A stretch of DNA of 64,000 bases from Lineolata rhizophorae. Its lineage: Eukaryota; Ascomycota; Dothideomycetes; Lineolatales; Lineolataceae. The stretch is from positions 1,036,104 through 1,100,103 of the forward strand of contig MU001680.1 of assembly GCA_010093515.1 (NCBI GenBank), given 5' to 3'. The notes beneath the pieces are model-generated. The model worked only from the letters and a program-made list of their open reading frames with translations. It was not told where the DNA came from and searched no databases. The translations under genes were made by a program, and so were the position numbers. Of the stretch, positions 41,217 to 50,032 are shown piece by piece (positions within the stretch are counted from its first letter, which is position 1; each line of letters starts with the position of its first letter).

Positions 41217-42760
41217 ACCCTCTTCGGTCGAGCAGAAGCGCCATCACTTCTTGCCCACTCCTTCGATTCCCTGCCGCTGCCTCGACCACTCCGTCCCACC
41301 TTTGATCCAGCAGAAGCGTCATTACTCCTTTTCCATACCACTCATTCCCTGCCGCCGCCTTAACCACCTCTTCTGTGACTGGGACGTCGCCTCCTCTTCG
41401 ATTAAGCAGAAGTCTTATTACTTCTTCCCTACGTCCGCTATTCCCTGCTGCTGCCTTGACTACCTCTTCTATGATTGGGACGTCCTCCCCTCTTCGATCT
41501 AGCAGAAGCCTTATTACTTCTTCCCCATGTTTCCTATTCTATGCTGCCGCCTTAACTACCTTTTCTGTAATCGAGATATCCTCCCCCCTTCGATCCAATA
41601 GAAGCCTTATGACTTCTTCTCCATGCTACTTATCCCCTGCAGCTGCCTTGCCACCTCTTTAGTTATTGGGACGTCGCCCCCCCCTTTGATCAAGCAGAAG
41701 TCTCATAACTTCTTCTCCACGCAACCTATTTCCTGCTGCTGCCTTGACCACCTCTTCTGTGATTAAGACATCCTCCCCTCTTTGAACGAGCAGAAGCCTC
41801 ATTATTTCTCCACCCCCCTCATTTCCTGCTGCTGCCATGACTACCTCTTCCGTGATTGGGACATCGTCCCTTCTTCGATCAAGCAGAAGCCTTATTACCT
41901 CTTCTCCACGGCTATAATTCGCTGCTGCTACCTTGGCTACCTCTTCTGTGATCGGGACGTCGTCCACTCTTCGATCAAGCAGAAGCCTTACTACTTCTTC
42001 TCCGTGCCCGGTATTCCCTGCCGCTGCTTTGACTACCTCCTCTGTAATCGGGACGTCGTTCCCTCCTCAGTCTAATAAAAGCGTTATTACTTCTTCTCCA
42101 CGCTCCTAATTCCCTGCAGCTGCCTTGATCACCTCCCCTGTAATTAGGACGTCGTTCCCTCTACGATCTAGTAGAAGCCTCATTAGTTCTTCTCCATGCC
42201 TAATATTCCCTGCTGCTGCCTTGACCACTTCTTCTGTGACCGGGACGTCGTTCCCATTTCGATCTAGCAGAAGCCTCTTTACGTCTTTATCAATTGATTT
42301 TGCAATCTGGACTACCGCTCCTTCTGTGATAGGAACGTCGTCCCCTCTTTGATCCAATAGAAGACTCATTAATTTATCAAATGCTTTGGCAATCTAGACC
42401 ACCGCTCCTTCTGAGGTCGAGGCGTCGTCCCCCTTCGATCTAGCAAAAGCCCCATTACTTCTTCTCCACGCCACCCATTCCCTGCCGCTGCCTTAACCAC
42501 CTCTTCTGTGATTGGGACGACGTCCTCTCCGATCGAGTAGAAGCCTCATTATTTCTTTTCCCTGTCTATAATTTCCTACTACTGCCTTGACTACCTCTTC
42601 TGTGATTGAGACATCGCCCCCTCCTCGATCTAGGAGAAGCCTCATTACTTCTTCTCCATACCACTCATTCCCTGCTACCTCCTTGACCACCTATTCCGTG
42701 ATCGGAGTATCATCCCCTTTTCGATTGAGTAGAAATGTCATTTTGCGCCCAGTAAATGGA
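41217..42760 (-). pseudogene. Decayed array of ~33-residue repeats, C-terminus of a fungal NLR/ankyrin-like protein
   Basis: Read on the minus strand, about 16 tandem units of 90-99 bp encode variants of GEEVMRLLLDRRGDDVPIT followed by EEVVKAAAGN. Each unit looks like two amphipathic helices, as in ankyrin or other alpha-solenoids. Similar high-identity repeats occur at the C-terminus of fungal STAND/NLR-type proteins. Longer open pieces are 42690-42493, 42369-42106 and 41967-41659. Between them are stops and single-base shifts, several in C-runs (e.g. near 41668, where the frame shifts to GGRRPNN). Two units near 42300-42400 are diverged (IAKSIDKDVK). No NACHT, HET or kinase module could be found upstream (42760-43390). 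Confidence 0.75.
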
Positions 42761-43389
42761 ATCCGCGCGTGTCGGATGGCCGTTACAGGAATTACGACGA
42801 GCCTGGGTTATCTTGCTGTCCGGCACAGCCGCCCCCACTTAAGTCACATGAGTGGATTTTAAACTCGCATTAGGCGGCGCATAACGTGACTTCCCACCGA
42901 ACGATCTTCCCCACCGGATGACCACGCCACCAAAATTCTCCAACCCTCGGGGACTGAAGCCGCCCAAGACAAAAGGCAGCACAGGCGATTCAATTTCCTG
43001 GGCGTGGACCAAGACTCCAGGGTCTCTGCCAATGCCTCATTGGCCGCTTAACTGCCCAAAACCGGGGACATGACGAGGCTCTTGCCGCCGAACCGCAAGT
43101 CGATAAAATGCTTAGTAGTTTTCTCATATATCTGTTTCCGCTCGCCGTGTATCCTGCATGTCCGTATCAATTCCCCGTATCTCCCTAGATACGTCCCTTG
43201 ATATCTCCTTCCCTAGATCTATCTAAGATATGCCTGATAATTCTAGTTTACATTTTTCGTAGCGCTTTCCTTAGAAGTCTGCCGGTGTCTTTATAACTAG
43301 ATATAGATAATATTTTCCCTAAATTAGGTTAGAATACTAATAAAGATATAATAAGTTACTGTTGCAAAATTTGTCTCGCCGGTCAGCAC
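42761..43389. other. Non-coding region between two pseudogenes
   Basis: Contains the degraded 5' edge of the repeat array and AT-rich sequence from 43100 to 43380. No gene was recognised. Confidence 0.5.
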
Positions 43390-44530
43390 TACCCCGGTAT
43401 ACGCGTAACTGAGGCCTCTAGCCTTATCACCGGCTCTTGTAACGTGTGCTACACCGTCACTTTTGAAGATGGTTTCCGCGTGCTTATACAGTTCCCCATT
43501 CTGGGCCTTAGCCGTTTTCGCCCGAAAAGACTAGAGACGAACTCTTGGTAATGGGCTTTCTCGCTCTCGGCGCCGGCCAATGGGGATGCGGTCCTTACAT
43601 CGCTACGACCGTCGTCGAGGGGACATTGCTGTCCAAATCCTTTGGAAATCCCGTCTAATCACCCGGTTTAAATCCAGCCGTCTCCGACTCTAGCCTGGAG
43701 GGAGTACATTATGGGGTGGCCCAGGTCATGCTAGAGCTCTCTAAGCCGACGTTCCGAAGTATCGGGGTCTTATGATAGGACTCCGATAGATAGAAGATGA
43801 CCAAGCGGCCGTTAACCCTTAACATGGACGAACTAGTGCGAGTCGGAAGCTGTCCTCCTAGAGCATTTACCTAGTAAACCAGCACAACAACACCGTAAGG
43901 GACGAACACGACCGCTAGAAAAATTATGTAGCCCGCTGTCTCTCCCTCAGATTAACGCGGCAGATCCCGACGGAAACGGGTCTTTTCCGCCTCTTCCGCA
44001 ATAATCTTCGCCCTTCGAATGCTCTAGTTTCCGGTTCGGATTTAACGGTTACTGGAGTTATTGACTGGGGGTTTACCTATATCGCGCCGGCTGAGTTCAC
44101 CCATACTGCGCCGTGGTGGCTCCTATTCGAAAGTCCAGAGGCCTGCGAGTCAGATCTCAACAGGATTTTTGTCCGGTGCACATCGTATCTCCAACTTTTC
44201 CTATAGGTACTTCGAACCTGCGAGGACGAGCAGATTTAGACGGCACCCTCGTAGAGTTACAGCGCCTGTTAGATCGGATAGCGCTCTCTGTGGAAAATGG
44301 ACTGTTTTGGTTCTGCCTCGCAGCAAGAAAAAGTTTTATGTTTGACGATATCTACTGGACAATTCTTGTGGAGAAGTACTTTAGTCATCTGAGCTCCCTT
44401 GACGATCGGCTGCCTCTTAATTCAGGATAAGCGGAATAAACTAAAACGAAGATGCGGCAAGCTAAGGAAAACACATTGGGTAAACACCCGACGTGTGACG
44501 AAATTGTTGAACTTTGACGGCGTCGCATTA
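43390..44530 (+). pseudogene. APH-family (aminoglycoside/choline-kinase-like) phosphotransferase, degraded
   Basis: Fragments in order match the fungal APH-like family. GSCNVCYTVTFEDGFRVLIQ and FPILGLSRFR (from 43432) form the N-lobe. AGQWGCGPYIATTVVEGT (from ~43567) and VAQVMLELSKPTF (~43720) follow. LFRNNLRPSNALVSGSDL and TVTGVIDWGFTYIAPAEF (~44000-44100) are the catalytic-loop and metal-site region. ENGLFWFCLAARKSFMFDDI (~44290) is the C-terminal signature. The usual catalytic-loop acidic residues (CDDFRPSN type) appear as RNNLRPSN. The pieces are separated by stop codons and frame changes (e.g. TAA after SFGNPV at ~43657), so no product is expected. In fungi such proteins are of mostly unknown function. 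Confidence 0.75.
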
Positions 44531-45280
44531 GTAGCTGACATAGGGGGGCAAGAATAACGTGTTTGATTTTGTCGGACTTCTTCGCCCGTCTATCCTAGCC
44601 CCTTATACCCCTTGTTAAGGTAACACCCGCCCAACTCCCGCCTCAATCTATCTAGCGAAGTTTGTTCGATGGGTTGTTATCATCCAGATGGTCGTTAGCC
44701 TCTATATCCTCATCCCAACACCGCACTCAGTGGTTGAGCTTCCTGGACGTCGGCTTCGAACCATTCAGAGTGCTCAATCGGGCCCCGAATCAGCATCTAG
44801 GCGTGGGCTATATGGGTCAGGCCGGAACCTGAGGCCCATTTCTGAAGGGGGTCAAGTGCCAACACCGCAAGTACTTACGAGTTTGACGATTACTACGAGT
44901 GGTGAGAGCTTCCTCGTCCGCTAGTCCAAGTACTCGGTCGCCATGTGGGCCCATGTACCGCTCTTGGCCAGCTTCAGCGATGCCTACCCTTTCACTTTCA
45001 CTAGGTTAGTACGGCACAAGGGTACTGATGAGTGGGAAAGGCGAGAGAAGTGAGCGAGGACGACGTTACGGCATTCCCCGCCTGGAAGGTGCTGCAGTTG
45101 GAACTGTACAACCGTGACCCGGAGAGGACCTAGGCGAATAAAGCCCTTTGTAAACGAGGGGAAGGAAAAAAATTATTGCCAGGTACCAATATTTTTATTT
45201 ACTAAGACGCTCGCTCTACGAATTTACGTGGGTGGGGCATAGGAATGAGAGACAAAGTCCACGCTATCTGTCTAACACCT
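44531..45280. other. Non-coding region, no gene recognised
   Basis: Short frames only. Lies between the APH pseudogene and the first 110-bp element. Confidence 0.5.
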
Positions 45281-45390
45281 TGTTAGGACTAGCGTACCCT
45301 AGCCTGTAGCTAACCAACTTGGCCAAAAGACTGGCACAGTATCGCACTTCAGTGCGATGCTGCTGGCTAGGAACAATATACATGCTAACA
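45281..45390 (-). mobile_element. 110-bp TG...CA element, copy 1
   Basis: Runs from TGTTAG to CTAACA, exactly 110 bp, inverted relative to copies 2 and 3. It differs from copy 2 at 5 positions. Flanks are CACCT (left) and CACCG (right), a 4-of-5 match that could be an eroded target duplication. Internal palindrome ATCGCACT/AGTGCGAT. It sits at the 3' end of the FunK1 reading frame, and its terminal TGTTAG supplies the stop codon. Confidence 0.85.
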
Positions 45391-47026
45391 CACCGGGTCG
45401 TTCCTGGCATTGTGAAGGATCTTCTTCGAGGAATAGAGCTTTAAATCAGCTTTTTTCCACCGCCTATCGTTCGGGAATACCGTCCTCCGCAACCTATTGA
45501 CCCATGGCACCAATGTCTTAAAGTACGGCGTGAAGTAATCCTCTGCGATCCGGAGAAAATCGCCCTCCTCGTAAGTCATGCCCTTTTTGATCTCCGCTAG
45601 CGTTTCTGTGGGGAGATAGTTCCACTCCTCAAAGTTTGGAACGACTCTGCTTTTGTCCGGCCTTTCGCAGTGAATGCATATCCAGAACAGGACCCAGAAG
45701 AAGGATTCTAGGTCGCTCATAAACGAATGCTCCTCGCCATAGAGTGCTCCGATGGCCATGAAAGCCCTCGTGCCAATCTTCGCCTGTGCTCCCCAGATGC
45801 CGTCTCTTTGCTCCTTGATGGCGAGATCCAAGTCAATCAAGAACCCTTGATTGTCCTCGCTGATCATGAGGTTGCTGACGGAGATGTCGCTGTGAAGGAG
45901 GCCGGCCTTGCACCACAAGGACTCATTGTTAGCATATATATAGTTCCGAGCCAGCAGCATCGCACTGAAGTGCGATACTGTGCTAGTCTTTTGGCTAAGT
46001 TGGTTAGCTACAGGCTAGGGTACGCTAGTCCTAACACTCATGTCCTTCAATGCAGTCCTCCAGCGCCGCAAGAAAGGATGCTTGATTTCTGGCCATGTAG
46101 ATAGGTTTTCCGTAGTCGCGAAGAATGATACGCCGATGCACTCGATTTGATATTACATTGCTGGCTGACTTCGACGAGGATGTTAAACGGGATCGCTTTC
46201 CGGGCGGCAGAGGAGCGTCAGTATTGCTGACTGGCCGTTTTACGCCAACGGCACTGCCGCGAGGACCGCCAGCTCCTCGCACAAGTCCGAAAACCAACTC
46301 AGGACATCGTCCTGGTTTGCATCCTCTGGCCAACCGGTCCACCCATTAGTAAAGAGTGGTTCGCTGCCTTCTCTACACTTCTTGAAGACAGCTTCGGACG
46401 CTGTCTGGAGGTCCGCCACGCGTCCGAAGTATGTCTCCCGGAGTCGAGGGACCCCGACATGAAAAGGACCGAGCTCCTCCTTGAGAACCTGATCCACGTC
46501 CCGGCGGTATTCGGAAGAGTTCACGAGGCTGCTAGTCTTGTGCTTCCATGGGGTTTGTTTGAGGAAAGAGGCTATCGGCCGGGGAGGCGGGGTGGACTCG
46601 GCGACGGCACCGTAGACTTGATCCAAGATAAGGGCCTCGTCGGGAACATTGGCGATGACTACCTTAAGGAGAGGTTTGACGTGGTCGGGTCGACGTCGCC
46701 GGAGTTGACGGCGAGTATGAGTCTGCCCGTACCGTTGAAGAGATTCCTGTGATTACTGCTCGAATAAAGTAGTTTTTGTAGGTCCATAAGAAGGGCAATG
46801 GCGAGCCTCCGGAGGTCTGCACGATGGTCAGAGGGCCACACTAGGACGAAGCTGTGCTGCCTTTCTTACCTTCCCTGCCAAGCTGTTCTAACGCGTCTGG
46901 AGTACAGGAGATGCCCGCGTCTTCGCAAGTTGAACGGAACGAAGTGCGGAAGGCCCTTCCCGATAGGATTGTTCTCGACGATCTTTGACCCCGATGAGTC
47001 TGCCATTGCAGATGGGGCGGTCTCAA
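45385..47026 (-). pseudogene. FunK1-type protein kinase, frameshifted, internally deleted and element-interrupted
   Basis: Fungal FunK1 kinase family. C-lobe (45960-45391): GLLHSDISVSNLMISED (catalytic loop, HSD in place of HRD), GFLIDLDLAIKEQ (DLD as the metal site), GTRAFMAIGAL, DLESFFWVLFWICIHC, then PWVNRLRRTVFPNDRRWKKA. Upstream (46342-46037) lies VHRRIILRDYGKPIYMARNQ, reached across a 110-bp insertion. The N-terminal family region occupies 46626-46240 (TPPPRPIASFLKQTPWKHK, GWTGWPEDANQDDVLSWF). Further 5' pieces (46841-46659 and 47026-46841) are in other frames. The N-lobe ATP-binding section normally between QDDVLSWF and the Pro/Lys/Arg linker is missing: the two are adjacent near 46250, in different frames. 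The true 5' end is uncertain. Confidence 0.8.
45927..46036 (+). mobile_element. 110-bp TG...CA element, copy 2, with perfect 5-bp target duplication
   Basis: TGTTAG...CTAACA, 110 bp, flanked on both sides by CTCAT (45922-45926 and 46037-46041). Contains the perfect palindrome ATCGCACT-GA-AGTGCGAT at 45959-45976. It splits the FunK1 frame. Deleting the element plus one CTCAT joins codons for EGHE directly to SLWCKAGLLHSD in frame. The TG/CA ends and 5-bp duplication fit a solo LTR of a very small LTR element. A MITE is the alternative. No coding capacity. Confidence 0.9.
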
Positions 47027-47664
47027 GACAAGAGTGATGCATACGATGAAGCTATGATGTACGGGTGAGTTTGTTGAGCCGATGTGTTGGAACTGTGAAG
47101 TTGAAGTGTGTCAGATTTTGGCTAGCGTGCCTAGACTCGTTTATATAGTCAGGGGTGGGTATAGTTTTCTCCGTGCTCCGCCACCTTTCTTTCCGAATAC
47201 AACAGGTCCCTGGCCGAGCCGCCGCCGGAGAAACTTTACTCCAGTTTATTGTTGCAAGTCGCCAGTACGGAGTACCGAAACTGCACTCAGTCCGATAACA
47301 TGTCAAACAGGCATACCCCCGGAATAAGTGCCTGGGAGGTCCTTGCCATGTCCGCAGGAAGTTAACCAATGTCTGTCACAAGCAAGTAGGGTGAAATTAT
47401 GCAGGCCAAGCTCCACGCCGCTTCTACGCTAAGAGACCGAGCTTCACGGCCCCCGCCACGTCAAGTTTCCAGAGCTTCTACGACACGCGGCGCATAGGTA
47501 GATCTTTACTTCTGAACTAGGAAAAGTATAGACTTTCAGCCATGGGAGCGATGTCCATGAGGAGGCCCCCTGGTGATATTATGCTCCTTTGCTACGCTCC
47601 TCGGCTACGTGCTCCTATGCTGCTATTGTACTGTGCTGCGTGCTCCTCCCGTGTAACGATGCTG
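47027..47664. other. Intergenic region, no gene recognised
   Basis: Lies between the FunK1 5' pieces and the squalene synthase 3' end. Short frames only. Confidence 0.5.
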
Positions 47665-49119
47665 TTACAATTCGCCGTGGCCTACGTACGCGTTCGCTAT
47701 GCTTCCGACCGCGCCTGAGAGCTTGGGTGGGGAGAGGTTGCCTCGCTTCAACTCTGCAAAGGCGACGCCGAAGTGGACACCGGAGAACCAAGCCAGGCGG
47801 CGCCAATCTATCGTGTCCGTTAGCCTTGCGCTCCAAACGGGAAGGGCGCCTCTTACCATCACAGCCGTGATAACACCAAGCGTTGCAACCGCCAGGTACA
47901 TCACGCCCTTCTTTCGTCTCCGCTTCCTGCGCCTTTCTCTTCGCCTCTTCTTCTGGGAAATGACTCTCAATGAAACGCTCAATCTTGCCGCAGGCAATGT
48001 TAATTTCGAGGAAATGGGGGTCGCCGGATTTGTTCTTCCTACAGATCTTCCTCGCATATTGCCTGAACACCTCGCAGACAAGTTGAAAGTCCTGAGTTGA
48101 TTCGATCATGATTTGGCATGCTGAGCCTTTCGAGATCTTGACGTTCCGGTCGAAGAGTGCCGGGTTCTGGAAGCAGAGCTCGAGCGTCGCAATGGCCATG
48201 GATTGTGGAATAGCGACGAAGTTGAAGATTGACTGCTCCTTGACGCCTGCCATGTAAGACAGGCATTCGTCTGCTCTGTTCAGCGCCATGAGCACCATCT
48301 CGCTGCTGCATTGCAGTGCCTTCTCCCGGTTTTGCGGCAGGAAGAGATCGCTGAACTTTTCCACGTACTTGGACCACACCTCCTTGGGCCAGAAGTATCG
48401 CTTGGCGTCGTAATCTTCCCGAATGTCGCGGATAATGTTCGTTTGCTGCAGGAGCTGACCCATTGACTCCATCAGCTCAGGTCTCTGCAGGAGGAGCGCC
48501 GGGTTCGCGAAGTTAGCCTCGACGAACAGCCGTGTTAACCCTTCGCCAACGACTCCCGCAACATAGTGGCAGTACAGCTCGTAGTCCTTGATGGTCCTGA
48601 CACTGATACCGTTGGCATTGTCATCCGCCATTTTTGCGTAGTCCGCCATGCCATTGCCCATTTCTTTGGCAATGTCCTTAATGATGACCCTGTACTCGTC
48701 CTTGAGCTTGTTAAACTCTCTGGCTACGCAGTCAAACTTGACGAGCACCTCCCTGTCCTTCTCTTCGGGGCCGTTGCCGTCGAAAGTCCACTTCTCGTCG
48801 TCGATGTGGGTGTAGAAATTGCGTAACAAGGGCTCCTTCTCCTCGATGCTGATGGTCATGTCATCCTCGACGGTGTCGAGACCGCGGAGAACGAGATAGA
48901 AGACGACTACCGGCAGACGCAGCTCGGGTGAAGCTCTTGAGTGACAGCTACAAACGAGCGCGACGTCAATTCGAGGAAGCGGTAGCATTCCTTCACGTTG
49001 CGCGATTCCTTGCTCTCATCGCACGGGTGGACGGGTTTGCGCCATATCATCCACCGGATGATGGCGCGCAGCTCTTGGACGTGGAAAAGGTAGTAGACAA
49101 CACCTCTGGCGGACGGCAT
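47665..49119 (-). pseudogene. ERG9: Squalene synthase (ERG9-like) with apparent frameshifts
   Basis: Joins two farnesyl diphosphates to squalene at the ER, the first committed sterol step. The start MPSARGVVYYLFHVQELRAI (49119) and [11 protein letters not shown] are in one frame. From [17 protein letters not shown] the next frame takes over, because CACCCGAGCTGCG (near 48928) lacks one base. Conserved sites are intact: LDTVEDDM (first Asp motif), [29 protein letters not shown] (second Asp motif), YFWPKEVW. The C-terminal membrane helix ([16 protein letters not shown]) is in yet another frame from ~47912, and [18 protein letters not shown] follows. A possible 49-nt intron (GTAAGA, GCTAAC, GATAG) lies between them. 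Through that intron the main frame would rejoin the C-terminus but lose the helix. It is either a decaying copy or a gene with sequence errors. Confidence 0.75.
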
Positions 49120-49504
49120 CTTCGCGGCGAATGGGCCGAAAGTGATTCGACCGTCGCCGAAGTCGTCGCGTCGCGGCTCCAAAACGCTCCTAAGTGTTTG
49201 CAGTGGTGGCCGGTTGTTTCGAGGGACCCTTTGCAAAGGCGAAAGGCATAATTCAGGCGGTGTGGCATTTGATCCTTGTATGTAAGACGGCGACGGATGC
49301 CAGAATGCGGGCTGTTTACTTGTGCGCTCCGTATCTAGCGTATGTAGTGTGTTTTGTTTTCTGCACGCGATCGTACGTTGCAGGGGTTGAGCCGACTCAC
49401 CACTCGCCCCCGCTTTCCACGTCCAAGAACCTCCCCGCCAACGCCCCTACTACATGTAGCCCCGAACACCTCACTGACACTCCTAACTCCCACCACGCAG
49501 CCTG
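49120..49504. promoter_or_regulatory. Divergent intergenic region between the ERG9-like gene and the ISG12-like gene
   Basis: 385 bp between start codons of two outward-facing genes, presumed to carry both promoters. I did not identify a convincing sterol-regulatory element. Confidence 0.5.
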
Positions 49505-50032
49505 ATGGATTCTATCCGCAACGCCCTCGGCGGCGCTCAGCAGTTCCTCCACAACGCCGCTATTGACACGTGCGGCAGAATCGCCGCCGTCGAGTGGGAG
49601 CAACTCCCTAGGCAGACCCAGGACTACGTAACCCAACACCCCTATCAAACGGCCTTTTACGTGAGCAATGGCCTTGTCTTCGCCGCGCCCTTCGTGCTCG
49701 CGGGGCCGCTGCTAGGAGCGGCCGGGTTTACGGCTGCTGGGCCGGCCGCTGGTGGGTCGTGCTTAGATGTTCCCGCTTTCCATTGCTAGCACTTTGTTTG
49801 TTAACGCGAGTAATGGTTGTTATGGGCAGGTTCGCTGGCCGCGGGGGTACAAGGGCCTTCCGTTGCGGCAGGAAGCTTCTTCGCGGCGCTGCAGAGCGCA
49901 GCAATGGGAGGATACGGCGCGGCGGTTGTGGGCGGCGTTGTGCAGGGTAGCGCGGCGGCTGGGACGGGGGCGGTGGCGGCTTGGAACTTCTTTCGTGGTG
50001 GAGGGGTTGGCGACGGCGGGAATAACAGTTGA
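49505..50032 (+). CDS. ISG12/IFI6-27-like small membrane protein
   Basis: Two exons (49505-49751 and 49830-50032) with a 78-nt intron (GTGGGT...GGCAG, phase 1) give 149 residues and a stop. The N-terminal half is soluble (MDSIRNALGGAQQFLHNAAI...). Two Gly/Ala-rich hydrophobic segments follow: YVSNGLVFAAPFVLAGPLLG running into AAGPAAG, and SFFAALQSAAMGGYGAAVVG with VVQGSAAAGTGAVAAWNFF. This small-residue helix pattern is that of the ISG12 family, known in animals as interferon-inducible mitochondrial or ER proteins and present without known function in many fungi. Identity is by pattern and recalled family sequence. Confidence 0.75.

Noticed and set aside
41217-42760. CRISPR-like array
   Set aside because: The ~99-bp periodicity is explained by a protein repeat on the minus strand, units vary throughout without unique spacers, and the genome is fungal.
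45281-46036. Copies 1 and 2 as the two LTRs of one element
   Set aside because: They are in opposite orientation and the sequence between them is kinase coding sequence, so they are separate insertions.
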